From the NCBI GenBank assembly GCA_002426795.1, contig DINQ01000015.1:62001-126000 (forward strand): a DNA stretch of 64,000 nt. Reading direction: 5' to 3'. The DNA is from Bacteroidales bacterium UBA5536 (GTDB taxonomy: Bacteria; Bacteroidota; Bacteroidia; Bacteroidales; F082). Made by a program: the position numbers and the translations under genes. Shown in pieces: positions 18,586 through 28,035 of the stretch (its first letter is position 1; the number at the start of each line of letters is the position of its first letter). The notes beneath the pieces are model-generated. The model ran no database searches. It saw only the letters and a list, made by a program, of their open reading frames with translations, and was not told where the DNA came from.

Positions 18586-19866
18586 CTATTTTTGCTTTGG
18601 CTGATTTCCAATTAATTCCATTTCGCGCACAAAGTCCTCCTCATTAGCGCTTCCCCATGAATAGGTTGTGAAAAATGATGTCAGTCCCTGAGCGAAAAGA
18701 CTATCTCCCATCGTAACGGAGATCAATTCCAGCTGTTGACATGCCCTATTTTTCTCGGTTTTAACTGAATCTTCCTTTTTATTTGCAGACTCATAATCAA
18801 TTGCGTGTTGACTGAAAACCAAAACCTTATCGGTAATTTTTTCTACCAACGCGTCTTCAAAGAGGTTGTCGCGATCGCCGACAAACGAAACAAGACCACT
18901 GATCCATTGTTTGACAGATTGCTTTGCAACCAGTTGTAGTCCATTTTGTGATAAAAGGCTACTATCAACCAGTAATTTGACCGGATAAATCAACAATCCG
19001 GGATAAGATGCAACGCGTTCTGGGTTGTCATTTGTGAAAATGATGGTGGTTTTGTCAAATGGAATAGAAAGCTGCAGAAAACTGGAGGTTTGTTCAAGCA
19101 AATCCTGCTGAAGTGCGGCAAAAGAAACAGCCTTTTCACTGATTTCCGGGGTTATGTTTTTCGGTAGGAAGATTCGGATGTTATTCCCGACATCATTCTG
19201 CCATGAAAGAGTGTCGAAATGACCCGAAACGAAACGGAATGCTGTGGGACTAATGATTCTGCTGCGTGCAAAAGCAACCGACTGTCTGTTGTCACTGTTG
19301 CGGGCCCTGAGAACATCCGCGACAGAGGCGGAATTCCAGGTTGAGGGTGTTTGCAGATTGAGTAAAAATGAAGCCCTTAAATCAGGTTGTTCAAAGCATG
19401 GAAACAAATCGCTTCCACCGGGGGTGAGAGCACTCGCAAATGACTGATATGTCATAAGTAAGTTGTCAGATGAATCAACCAGAAAGCTAATTTCCAGCTG
19501 ATTTTCGCCAGCATCAAAGTTTGAACCTTCAATCACAATATGATCGTATTCGATTCTGTATGGAACATCCTTTTCGTTGTGTTGGATTGATTTTAGCCTT
19601 TGTTTTGCATTTTTAAAGTCGAGAATGACGGCTTGTTGTGAATTCTGCAGAAAAAAGGAAAGCACGACATTGCCCGTGACAACTGAACCAGCATTGGGGA
19701 GGTCAAAATAGAGGTAATAGCCAATATTGCTGAGTTGTCCACTCCGGAAGGCATACAAATTGTACTGTTTTTCGGGCATGGTCAGTTCAGAAGTATTTGT
19801 TTGTCGGCAACGGATGCTTGTTGTGAGGATGATAAGCAAGAAAAAGAAATTGAAATATTTACGCAT
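18586..19866 (-). CDS. M1-aminopeptidase-like lipoprotein lacking the zinc site (putative pseudoenzyme)
   Basis: Probable lipoprotein of 426 residues: hydrophobic N-terminus ending at Cys20, with a loose lipobox (SIRC). The N-terminal beta domain resembles M1 peptidases, with the hallmark FPCFEQPDLRA at 155-165. Where M1 enzymes have GAMEN-P-G-L there is VASYPGL (285-291), and where they have HExxHQWFGNLV there is KQSVKQWISGLV (315-326). Both zinc His residues and the catalytic Glu are therefore replaced by Lys/Gln/Lys while the surrounding W and LV are kept. The second zinc Glu region is missing and the protein is far shorter than the usual 600-850 residues. C-terminal LFAQGLTSFFTTY fits the M1 helix after the active site. 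Binding or scaffold function is an inference; decay is the alternative. Confidence 0.75.
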   Translation of the reverse strand: MRKYFNFFFLLIILTTSIRCRQTNTSELTMPEKQYNLYAFRSGQLSNIGYYLYFDLPNAGSVVTGNVVLSFFLQNSQQAVILDFKNAKQRLKSIQHNEKDVPYRIEYDHIVIEGSNFDAGENQLEISFLVDSSDNLLMTYQSFASALTPGGSDLFPCFEQPDLRASFLLNLQTPSTWNSASVADVLRARNSDNRQSVAFARSRIISPTAFRFVSGHFDTLSWQNDVGNNIRIFLPKNITPEISEKAVSFAALQQDLLEQTSSFLQLSIPFDKTTIIFTNDNPERVASYPGLLIYPVKLLVDSSLLSQNGLQLVAKQSVKQWISGLVSFVGDRDNLFEDALVEKITDKVLVFSQHAIDYESANKKEDSVKTEKNRACQQLELISVTMGDSLFAQGLTSFFTTYSWGSANEEDFVREMELIGNQPKQK

Positions 19867-20139
19867 TTTTTGTGTTTTGATTCATTCAGAAAGTCAGCTG
19901 TTGGTAACTATAAACTGTAAATTGAAGTTTGGCCATTTATAAGCAAAGCCCTTAATCTCTTCCAAAGCTAATTCATTTTTTTACACCGAACTTTAACTTT
20001 TACTTTTCTTACATCGTTCTGACGGTCAAGCTGCCAGATGGCATTCATTGATAAATTGTGAATAAAACGTAAGCAAGGCATACAGCTGATTGGCCTAGAA
20101 TATATATCTTTAGGGTTTAAAAAAAATTTATACCTCGTT

Positions 20140-22914
20140 ATGAAGGTAAACCAACCCGTCAAACTGCTTCTAATAAGCGCTATTTTCTTGCTGTTCAGCA
20201 ATATAATTTGGGCACAGCAGTCAGCCAAAAGCACTGTCGATGCCTTTAAGGTAACCATCACTTTTGCTGAGGCCCCACAAAATATACCCGTCGTATACAA
20301 AGCACCACTTAAATACAACAAAAATTTTGCCCTTGTGTTGCACATGGACAATGGCGATCCGGCCATAAGTACCCAGGTTTTACCTTATTTCAAAGGACAA
20401 AATGGCAATCCGGGGCTGTTTTTTACCGAAGGGCAGCAGGGTAGCAACCAGCCTTTTAAGATGGATGCTGTTCATTATTCATTCAACGAAGAAGGCATCG
20501 ACATCCATGGCTATCAACCCGGCTATATGAACTGGGACGACCTGATCAACCTGTGGGCAGGAGAGTTTGGCCTGGTGTCGAACGGATTAAACCGTCCGCC
20601 TCTCGCTGATCCGGCAGTTGAAACACGCCGAAGCTCCAGCTATACCAAGCGGAAAACACTAAGTGGCACCATTCCTGGTGGAGCTGATATGCATGTGTAT
20701 GTCGTGCCCGATGGACAGGCCACGCAGCTGCCAACAGCCAAAGAAAATTATTTAGCAGTCTATTACAACGGCTCAGGCTCAATTGCCAGTCCAGCCCGCG
20801 TAGAAAGTTTACCAGGCATTCAGGGAGTGCAACTGTCGCGCACGGCAGCCACTTCATCCCTCTTTAGCCAGGTGCAGGCTGTTGCCAATCAAAGCAATGC
20901 CAGCAACCATTACATCGCTACCTTTTCAATAGATGGTTTTGATACGCCAGGCTTTGGTTTTGACGAGTTCAAAACGCAAATGAACCAGGTAGTGGCTACC
21001 TACGGAAAAGACGGAAATAATACAATTTGGTCTACTTCCTCTTCCGAACTTTATGAATATCTGCGTATCAAAGAGCTTGTTACGGTAAACACAACAGTGA
21101 ACAATAACATTGTAGAAATTACCCTTTCGGCCGACGAAATGCCTGAAAATTTCAGGTTTTACTGCGTAACACTGGTTGTTGAAGGCGAATCGAACATCGT
21201 GGACATGGTTGTTGAGCAACCAGAAACACTATCTACCTATGGTTATTCGGGCAGCAATGCTATGCTCAACCTGAAATGGAACGGCAAGGTGGTTGAAGAT
21301 GCAGAGCAGCGCGCCACTGCAGCTGTTGAGGTGGCTGAAAACAGTCCCACCCAGGTCAATGGAATTGTAGCAATGGACTATGTTTTAATGCTTCCGGAAG
21401 GCACAGTGCAAGATGCTTTGCACGACAGACTATGCGCCCTTAACCAGATTGTTTACGATCCCGGCTTCTGTCCACCCAACGAATTTCTGGGAGCTGATAC
21501 CAGCGCATGTGTAGGCTCCAAGCTCACTTTCCAGGCCCCTGATGCGGTTTCATATCTCTGGAGCACAGGCGAAACAACTCAATCGATCGATCTGGAAGTG
21601 AATGAGTTTACCGAACTCTGGGCACAGGTTACAGATGTGGGTAATTTCGTTTTTTCAGACACAGTACGGATTACACCAATCGAATTACCTATCGTAGAAA
21701 TTAGCCAGTCAGCTGACACCATCGGACCTGACGAAGCAGTGACATTGGTCGCCAGCGGAGCCGAGACCTATTTGTGGGACAACAACAGCACAACACCACA
21801 AATAACTGTATCACCCGAAGCGACAACCACTTACCTGGTCGAAGGCACTTCTGCTGCAGGATGCACAGCCACCGCCGAGGCTACTATTGTTGTGCAGTAC
21901 CTTACTTCGCTCGACTTTACCTATGACACCGTTTGTTTTGGCGATTCCACAACCTTGATCAGTCAGATCACCTCAAACGATTCGATCCTCATCAAAGAAT
22001 GGGATCTAACAGGTGATGGCGTGTTTGGAGATGCAACCGGCGATACGATTAAGACCCTTTTTACTGTAGCCGGAGAGCGATTGACTGGTCTGCGTATTAA
22101 AACCAAAAGCGGTGCCATTCACATTCAATACCATGCTGTACCCGTTGCAGATTCACCATCAGTGAATTTCGATTTTGGCAATACCTGCGAAGGTCAGGCT
22201 GTTTTGTTCACAGATAAAACGGTGGCACAGCTTGGTCTTCCGGCCAGCTGGACCTGGGATTTTGGAGATGGAACCGGCAGTGACACACAAAACCCCTCTC
22301 ATTTTTTTGATGGAGTGAGCACCTACGAAGTTAAACTGATCGTTACGACAAATTACGGCTGCACCGATTCTGCTTCACGCAACGTGAGTATCCGCACTGC
22401 ACCTTCTATTGATTTGCGCACAGATGACGGAACCGCCGTGGCCGACGATCAGCAAATTACAATACCCGTTGGCGGCAGTGTCACTTTACAGGTTTTGAGT
22501 TCATACGACAGTCTGGAGTGGACTGGTGGTGTGAACACACCTACATTCAAAATCATCAACGAAGGATTTTTTGATGTAACCATTTACAACAATGGCTGCA
22601 GCAACAGTCGGTTCTTTAGTGTCGTCGAAAGTGGATTACCTCCAGTAAATCCAACTGAAGGAATCATGAACCTGATCACACCCAATGGAGACGGATACAA
22701 CGACACCTGGCAAATCAGCGATCTGAATAAGATGTCTCCTGCTAAGGTATCAATCTACAGCAGATCAGGCCGGCAAGTGTATTCGACCAACGACTACAAC
22801 AACGACTGGAAGGGTACATTCAACGGCAACCCCTTGCCCGAAGGCACATACTACTACATCATACAGGGAGCCAACGGAGAGTTATTCAAAGGTCCAATCA
22901 GCATCCTACGATAA
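20140..22914 (+). CDS. secreted T9SS type B cargo: N-terminal NodB-like domain, PKD repeat, gliding-type sorting domain
   Basis: 924 residues with a signal peptide (about 1-25, ending WAQ). Residues about 30-440 are paralogous to the N-terminus of the gene two places downstream: PLKYNKNFALVLHMDNG, GLFFTEG, NTIWSTSSSELYEYLR, AMDYVLMLPEGT, RLCALNQIVYDPGFC. The fold pattern suggests a polysaccharide-deacetylase (NodB)-like domain, but here DDG is DNG and the NHG motif is SNG, so metal binding is doubtful. Ig-like segments follow, then a PKD domain (about 675-755, WDFGDGTGSDTQNPSHFF). The CHU_C/gliding-motility type B sorting domain occupies about 840-924 (LITPNGDGYNDTW ... FKGPISILR). The stop overlaps the PorP/SprF start codon by one base. 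Such type B cargo is thought to use a neighbouring SprF-like partner. Confidence 0.88.
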   Translation: MKVNQPVKLLLISAIFLLFSNIIWAQQSAKSTVDAFKVTITFAEAPQNIPVVYKAPLKYNKNFALVLHMDNGDPAISTQVLPYFKGQNGNPGLFFTEGQQGSNQPFKMDAVHYSFNEEGIDIHGYQPGYMNWDDLINLWAGEFGLVSNGLNRPPLADPAVETRRSSSYTKRKTLSGTIPGGADMHVYVVPDGQATQLPTAKENYLAVYYNGSGSIASPARVESLPGIQGVQLSRTAATSSLFSQVQAVANQSNASNHYIATFSIDGFDTPGFGFDEFKTQMNQVVATYGKDGNNTIWSTSSSELYEYLRIKELVTVNTTVNNNIVEITLSADEMPENFRFYCVTLVVEGESNIVDMVVEQPETLSTYGYSGSNAMLNLKWNGKVVEDAEQRATAAVEVAENSPTQVNGIVAMDYVLMLPEGTVQDALHDRLCALNQIVYDPGFCPPNEFLGADTSACVGSKLTFQAPDAVSYLWSTGETTQSIDLEVNEFTELWAQVTDVGNFVFSDTVRITPIELPIVEISQSADTIGPDEAVTLVASGAETYLWDNNSTTPQITVSPEATTTYLVEGTSAAGCTATAEATIVVQYLTSLDFTYDTVCFGDSTTLISQITSNDSILIKEWDLTGDGVFGDATGDTIKTLFTVAGERLTGLRIKTKSGAIHIQYHAVPVADSPSVNFDFGNTCEGQAVLFTDKTVAQLGLPASWTWDFGDGTGSDTQNPSHFFDGVSTYEVKLIVTTNYGCTDSASRNVSIRTAPSIDLRTDDGTAVADDQQITIPVGGSVTLQVLSSYDSLEWTGGVNTPTFKIINEGFFDVTIYNNGCSNSRFFSVVESGLPPVNPTEGIMNLITPNGDGYNDTWQISDLNKMSPAKVSIYSRSGRQVYSTNDYNNDWKGTFNGNPLPEGTYYYIIQGANGELFKGPISILR

Positions 22915-23939
22915 TGAAAAAAAGCTACAGAAATATACTCCTTCTTTCGGTCGTGATGCTCATTGGCCAGATTTTGCAAGCGCAGCAAATACCTTTTACG
23001 ACGCATTACACCTTTAACCAATATTCGCTCGATCCCGCCTTTGCCGGTTCTTATGAAAACAAATCGATTTTCATCAACTACCGCCGCGACTGGGCCGGAA
23101 TTGACGGAGCGCCTCAAACATACCGCCTGAATGGTTTTGGAAACATTTTTGGCAATATGTACCTTGGCGGAGAGGTCATGGTTGACAATACCGATATTTT
23201 TAACCGGCTCAAAGCCAGTCTTAACTATTCATACCGGCTTCAGATGGCTGAAGAGCAATTCCTGAGCGTGAGCCTCACCGGAAGTTTGTTTCAGAGTGTG
23301 GTGCGTTTCGATCAAGTGGTTGCCGATGTGGACGATCCCTTGTTGAAAGACCTCACACGCGTGACCGGCACCGATTTCAATGCCGGATTCAGTGTTATTT
23401 ACAACCGCAGAAACCTCCATATCGGACTCGGAATGCCCATGATGGTTCGGACCAAAAACGCCTATCTGCAGGCTGCTGATGGCAAATTTGCCTTCGAACG
23501 TGCTTTTATGATGCACATCTCCGATCGCTATCAAATTGCACCAGACTGGGATCTACAAACATTTATCGTTTATCAGAAAACCGACAACGAACCTGGTTTC
23601 CTGGATATTTCTGGAACATTCATCTACGACAACCGTTACTGGGCCAGCCTCTTGTATCGCAACAGCGGTGTGCTGGCACTGGGTGTTGGTGGTGAACTGG
23701 GAAAAGGCGTAGTTCTGGGTTATACTTACGAAATTGGAACCGGTGGCATCAACAGTAAATCAGGCGGGGCACACGAAATCAGTCTGGGATTCCGGATGTC
23801 GGCCACGGGCGGCAAGACAAAATTCTATCAAAAACGTCACAAGGCTAAAAAACCTGCAAATTCACGCTGGGGCGATTACCGCACCGAACCTTACAAGCCC
23901 ACCCCGATCGACTACAACAAAAGGAGAGAAAATCAATGA
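22914..23939 (+). CDS. PorP/SprF-family T9SS outer-membrane protein
   Basis: 341-residue beta-barrel-type protein with signal peptide (1-24, ending LQAQ). The N-terminal mature sequence carries the family signature: QIPFTTHYTFNQYSLDPAFAGS followed by INYRRDWAGIDGAPQTYRLNG. C-terminal strands include GVGGELGKGVVLGYTYEIG and GAHEISLGFRM, then a basic Pro-rich tail. PorP/SprF proteins are outer-membrane partners in which type B sorted proteins are delivered to, or anchored at, the cell surface. Translational coupling on both sides (TAATG upstream, ATGA downstream) places it in one operon with the two large secreted proteins; the upstream type B protein is the likely client. Confidence 0.93.
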   Translation: MKKSYRNILLLSVVMLIGQILQAQQIPFTTHYTFNQYSLDPAFAGSYENKSIFINYRRDWAGIDGAPQTYRLNGFGNIFGNMYLGGEVMVDNTDIFNRLKASLNYSYRLQMAEEQFLSVSLTGSLFQSVVRFDQVVADVDDPLLKDLTRVTGTDFNAGFSVIYNRRNLHIGLGMPMMVRTKNAYLQAADGKFAFERAFMMHISDRYQIAPDWDLQTFIVYQKTDNEPGFLDISGTFIYDNRYWASLLYRNSGVLALGVGGELGKGVVLGYTYEIGTGGINSKSGGAHEISLGFRMSATGGKTKFYQKRHKAKKPANSRWGDYRTEPYKPTPIDYNKRRENQ

Positions 23940-26900
23940 AACAGCAATACAAACACCTTCGTTTTATAGCCGGCCTCATGTTCCTTCTTTTGCAGGGCAT
24001 CTGGCAAACAGCAGGCGCACAAACCGCACCTCCCGGCGTTCAGTTTATCCTGGTTTCTTTCGACCAGCCACCAACCAGTGTCACTGTTGAAAAAACACCA
24101 CTGCGCTACAACAAAAAATTTGCGGTGAGTTTCCACAATGATGACGGAATAGAAGATATCTATTCTGTTGGTTTCCCATATTTTACCGGAATTAACAATG
24201 GAAGCACAAACTATCCGGGATTATTTTACACAGATGGATGCGGTAACCCCATCTCATTTAAACTGAGCTCAAACTTATACTCATGGAATGCCAATAATGA
24301 TGAAGATATGCATTTCCCCGGAAATGGATATAATGTTGTGACCTGGCCTGAACTTGCTGTAATGTATCAAAACAACTGTGGTATTTATAACCATGGCTTT
24401 ACTTCTGATGCTTTTACAGATGACCCGTTTATGAATTATAGCATTCGGCGAAATGAAAGTTACATTCGGCGACAACTGATTGATGTGACTCCTGGAGGTG
24501 TAAGGACACGCATTTTTGTTAATCCAAATGGGGCATCAGCATATACACAGGTTGCTTTTGATAACGGTTATAAGACTGCTTTTCTGCAAAGTGGTGGATT
24601 GGTTGGTGATTTTGGTGTTGATGTTACAAGTTTTAATGCCTGGGATCAAAACCTGGCATTGAATCGATTGATTGCTGAAAATATTGACTTACAAGCTATT
24701 GTTGATCAAAACGCGAATGCCGAAGGGGCCTGGTGGGTGCCGCTTTTTACCCACAGTATCGTTCAGCAATATCCACTTGCTGACTTTCTAAGCGACTTCG
24801 CCTATATTGCCAATACCTACGGTAGCAGTGGTGCGGATAATGTGTGGGTAGCAAGCGAGCAGGAAATCCTTGATTACCTTCGGGTAAATCAACTAACAAC
24901 AGTCACATCCGGTGTGGCTGGCACCACGATGTTGATACAATTATCAGGGAATATCCCCACCGACCAGCGCTGGTATCCACTGAGTTTGGTTGTTGAAGCA
25001 ACGGGAGCCACCATCACCAATATCCAGATCAACGGAGGCACAAACAATACCTTCACTGGAGTGGGTGAAAGCAATGCCCTCATCAACCTTGAATGGGACG
25101 GCTATGAAGTACCCGACATGGTTGCGCTGGCCGATAGTTATGTGACTACCGCTGAGCAAACCCAGACGCAATACGATTGCTCAATTGCGATGGATTATGT
25201 GCTTATGTTGCCGCAGGGAACTGACCAACAGGAGCTGAAAAACAGATTATGCGCCATTCAGGGTGTTACTTATGAAGAAGGCTTTTGCGAAACTTGTGAT
25301 TTTACGCTGGGTGATACCCAGATGATCTGTCAGGGCGAATGTGTTACGCTTTCGGCACCCGAAGGAGAAGGAAATGTCTACCTCTGGAGTAACGACAGCA
25401 CCACGCAGTCAATCACTGTTTGCCCGGATGTATCAACACTTTACTGGGCTCAGCTCACAACACCAGGAGGCTGTGAGGCTTATGCTGAGGTACAAATCGA
25501 TGTGATGGAAGCTGCCGTTTTTGACCTGGGTCCCGACCTGGATGTTTGTATCGGTGATACGGTCTATTTCGAAACGCCCCTTTCCGATACCTATACGTAT
25601 GCCTGGTATCTTGATGGCGTGCTCAATGCTGAAACAGGAAATATTTTGACACTGCCCGTAACCGACACGGTACAGGTAGTGGCGGAGGTGCTGGCTTCAT
25701 CGGGATGCTTAAGTGCGGATACAGTAATGGTGTATGCCCAGATTGTGCCACTGGTTGAGTTGGGTGAAAACCTGGAAGCCTGTCAGGGCGATACCTTGTA
25801 TTTTGATGGTCCCGAAGGTGATGGGTTTTTTTACCTGTGGTATGTCGATGGTGTTTTGCAAGGCAACAACACTCCAAGCTTTGCTTACCCGGTTTTCGAT
25901 ACTGCATTAATCAAACTTCAGGTTGAAACAGATGGTGGCTGCTCCGATGCTGACTCCTTGTTTGTGTTTGCCCTTGAAACACCGGAGTTCGATTTGCCGA
26001 CAGACATACAGGTTTGCACAGGCGACAGCTTGTATATTGAAGCACCAACAGGAAGTGGTTACAGTTATGCCTGGTATGTTGATAATAACCTCATCAACCA
26101 GACAGGACCTGTTATGGGCTGGCTGGTTTCGGATACCGTAATGATCAAGCTGAGTGTGTTGGCTTCAACTGGCTGCATCGCCAGTGATTCGATGTTGGTT
26201 TTTGCACTGGATGTGCCTGTGATCAACGTTTCGCCTGACATGGCCGAAATTTGCTTTGGAAACAGCATCGACCTTTCGTTGACAGCTACAGGCGCTGACG
26301 GTTTTGAATGGTGGAACGGCTCAACGAGTCAGTCGCTTACATTTACACCTACAGTCAGCGACACAACCTATAAATTATGGGCCGAAGCAGTCAATGGCTA
26401 TGGATGCACAGCTGCTGATACAGCCTTTGTAAGTGTTTACACAGTACCTCAAATATTGTTGCAAATCGATGCGGGAAGCAGTCAACTTTGCGCTGGCGAC
26501 GAGCTTAGACTTTCGGTCGAAAGCAGCAACGGCACCCTGCCAGAGTATGTTGTCTGGAACAATACCGACACCGTTTACTTTGGAAATCAATCCGTGGTGT
26601 TTAACACCTTCGTTCCGGCACAAAATGGCTGGATCAAAGCCGAAATTGCTATTCCATCAGGCTGCAGCGATGCCGATAGTCTATTTGTCACTGTATTCAA
26701 CAGACCAGAAATCACGATCAGCGCAGATATGCAAGCCTGTATTGGAGAGACCCTACAACTTGAAGCAAGTGGTGGGCTCAATTGTACCTGGTATGATGCC
26801 AATGGCATTGTTGGACAGGGATATACATATGAATTTGACCCCACTGAACCAGCAACCTACACGTTTTATGCAGTAGTTGAAAACGGTTCGCCACTGTTCT

Positions 26901-27898
26901 GCAGCCAAACCGATAGCGTTGTTGTGGTAGTACACGACACCCCTGTTGTTACAGTAAATGCTTCTTCGCAAAATGTGTGCAGTGGGTCGAATGTGGTGCT
27001 TACAGCAAATGGAGGCGAGAATTATACCTGGCCGGGTTTTACCGAAACGGGAAATTTGATCGAAGTACAGCCGACAGACACGACAACCTACGAAGTGATT
27101 GCAACCAGTGAATTTGGTTGTGCCGACACGGCCAGAATTACCATCAATGTTTTTCCGGTTACGCCAGTTACTATTTCAGGATTGTTGCCTGTCTATTGCC
27201 TTAATGATAGCCCTTCACAACTCACTGGCACACCCGAAGGGGGCTATTTTACCGGACCCGGTATGGTAGCCGGTGCATTCAACCCAGCCCTGGCCGGAGA
27301 TGGGGTTCATGTAATTACCTATAATTATGGTAATGAGTTCGAATGCAGCAGCAGCGACAGTTTGGTCACCCGTGTTTTTGGTGGAACAACCAGCATTGAT
27401 CTGGGAAATGATACACTCATCTGTCCCAACCAGGCTTTTGTACTTGATGCCGGCGAAGGCTTCTCACAATATTTCTGGTCGACAGGCGAAACAACACAAA
27501 GCATTCTGGTTTCAGGATTTTCTTATTTGCCCGGTACTACACATCAGATTTCTGTGGTCGGAAACAAAGAGGGATGTACGGCGGCCGGCAGCATGACTGT
27601 CGAAATCAGGGATGATTGTTTCATCGGCATTGGTGAGGGAGCTGCAAAAGATCATTTGCATATATCACCAAACCCAAACAATGGTGTTTTCAGCTTGCAG
27701 CTTCCCGAAAATACGGAGATTTACAAGCTGGAGCTCTTCGACTTACAAGGCCGGGCCTGTATGCCTGCGCTTATCAATCCAGATTGTGATGCCGCAGGTG
27801 GATGTACTTTTTCAGTGCCTGATCCGCAATCTGGCGTCTATATCCTGCGACTCACAACCAACAAAGGCATGATGGCTGCACGTCTGCTGATTCAATAA
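23936..27898 (+). CDS. large secreted T9SS type A cargo: NodB-like domain plus Ig-like repeats
   Basis: 1320 residues with a signal peptide (about 1-28, ending AGAQ). Residues about 35-450 are paralogous to the gene at 20140 and resemble a polysaccharide-deacetylase fold: FAVSFHNDDG (near 67-76), GIYNHGFTSDAF (near 150), WWVPLFTHSI and NVWVASEQEILDYLR. Here the DDG Asp pair and the NHG His are kept, though the second His of the canonical HxxxH is not. Then come about eight Ig/PKD-like segments. Four are clear tandem repeats of about 78 residues (starting near 526, 604, 683, 761), each with C-x-GD near its start and AWY/LWY. The type A sorting domain lies at about 1240-1320 (ISPNPNNGVFSL ... 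GVYILRLTTNKG). The start ATG overlaps the PorP/SprF stop. Confidence 0.88.
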   Translation: MKQQYKHLRFIAGLMFLLLQGIWQTAGAQTAPPGVQFILVSFDQPPTSVTVEKTPLRYNKKFAVSFHNDDGIEDIYSVGFPYFTGINNGSTNYPGLFYTDGCGNPISFKLSSNLYSWNANNDEDMHFPGNGYNVVTWPELAVMYQNNCGIYNHGFTSDAFTDDPFMNYSIRRNESYIRRQLIDVTPGGVRTRIFVNPNGASAYTQVAFDNGYKTAFLQSGGLVGDFGVDVTSFNAWDQNLALNRLIAENIDLQAIVDQNANAEGAWWVPLFTHSIVQQYPLADFLSDFAYIANTYGSSGADNVWVASEQEILDYLRVNQLTTVTSGVAGTTMLIQLSGNIPTDQRWYPLSLVVEATGATITNIQINGGTNNTFTGVGESNALINLEWDGYEVPDMVALADSYVTTAEQTQTQYDCSIAMDYVLMLPQGTDQQELKNRLCAIQGVTYEEGFCETCDFTLGDTQMICQGECVTLSAPEGEGNVYLWSNDSTTQSITVCPDVSTLYWAQLTTPGGCEAYAEVQIDVMEAAVFDLGPDLDVCIGDTVYFETPLSDTYTYAWYLDGVLNAETGNILTLPVTDTVQVVAEVLASSGCLSADTVMVYAQIVPLVELGENLEACQGDTLYFDGPEGDGFFYLWYVDGVLQGNNTPSFAYPVFDTALIKLQVETDGGCSDADSLFVFALETPEFDLPTDIQVCTGDSLYIEAPTGSGYSYAWYVDNNLINQTGPVMGWLVSDTVMIKLSVLASTGCIASDSMLVFALDVPVINVSPDMAEICFGNSIDLSLTATGADGFEWWNGSTSQSLTFTPTVSDTTYKLWAEAVNGYGCTAADTAFVSVYTVPQILLQIDAGSSQLCAGDELRLSVESSNGTLPEYVVWNNTDTVYFGNQSVVFNTFVPAQNGWIKAEIAIPSGCSDADSLFVTVFNRPEITISADMQACIGETLQLEASGGLNCTWYDANGIVGQGYTYEFDPTEPATYTFYAVVENGSPLFCSQTDSVVVVVHDTPVVTVNASSQNVCSGSNVVLTANGGENYTWPGFTETGNLIEVQPTDTTTYEVIATSEFGCADTARITINVFPVTPVTISGLLPVYCLNDSPSQLTGTPEGGYFTGPGMVAGAFNPALAGDGVHVITYNYGNEFECSSSDSLVTRVFGGTTSIDLGNDTLICPNQAFVLDAGEGFSQYFWSTGETTQSILVSGFSYLPGTTHQISVVGNKEGCTAAGSMTVEIRDDCFIGIGEGAAKDHLHISPNPNNGVFSLQLPENTEIYKLELFDLQGRACMPALINPDCDAAGGCTFSVPDPQSGVYILRLTTNKGMMAARLLIQ

Positions 27899-27922
27899 AC
27901 TGCTTTTTTACAGGCATTTCAT

Positions 27923-27930
27923 TACTTTTG
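27923..27930 (+). promoter_or_regulatory. -7 element upstream of the PfkB kinase gene
   Basis: TACTTTTG, an exact TAnnTTTG match. No good TTG partner lies at the expected upstream distance. The leader would be about 100 nt. Confidence 0.4.
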
Positions 27931-28035
27931 CATCCTGAATAGTTGAGGAAAGCAAGGTGTAGTTTCTTTTTATGCAAACCTGAGCTTGTGCTGATATATT
28001 TACTTTAATAACAGATTATTACAAAAATAATACCC

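Noticed and set aside
20101..20112. TATCTTTA-like box before the first T9SS gene
   Set aside because: No TTG at a suitable distance and the last base of the box does not match; not enough to call a promoter.
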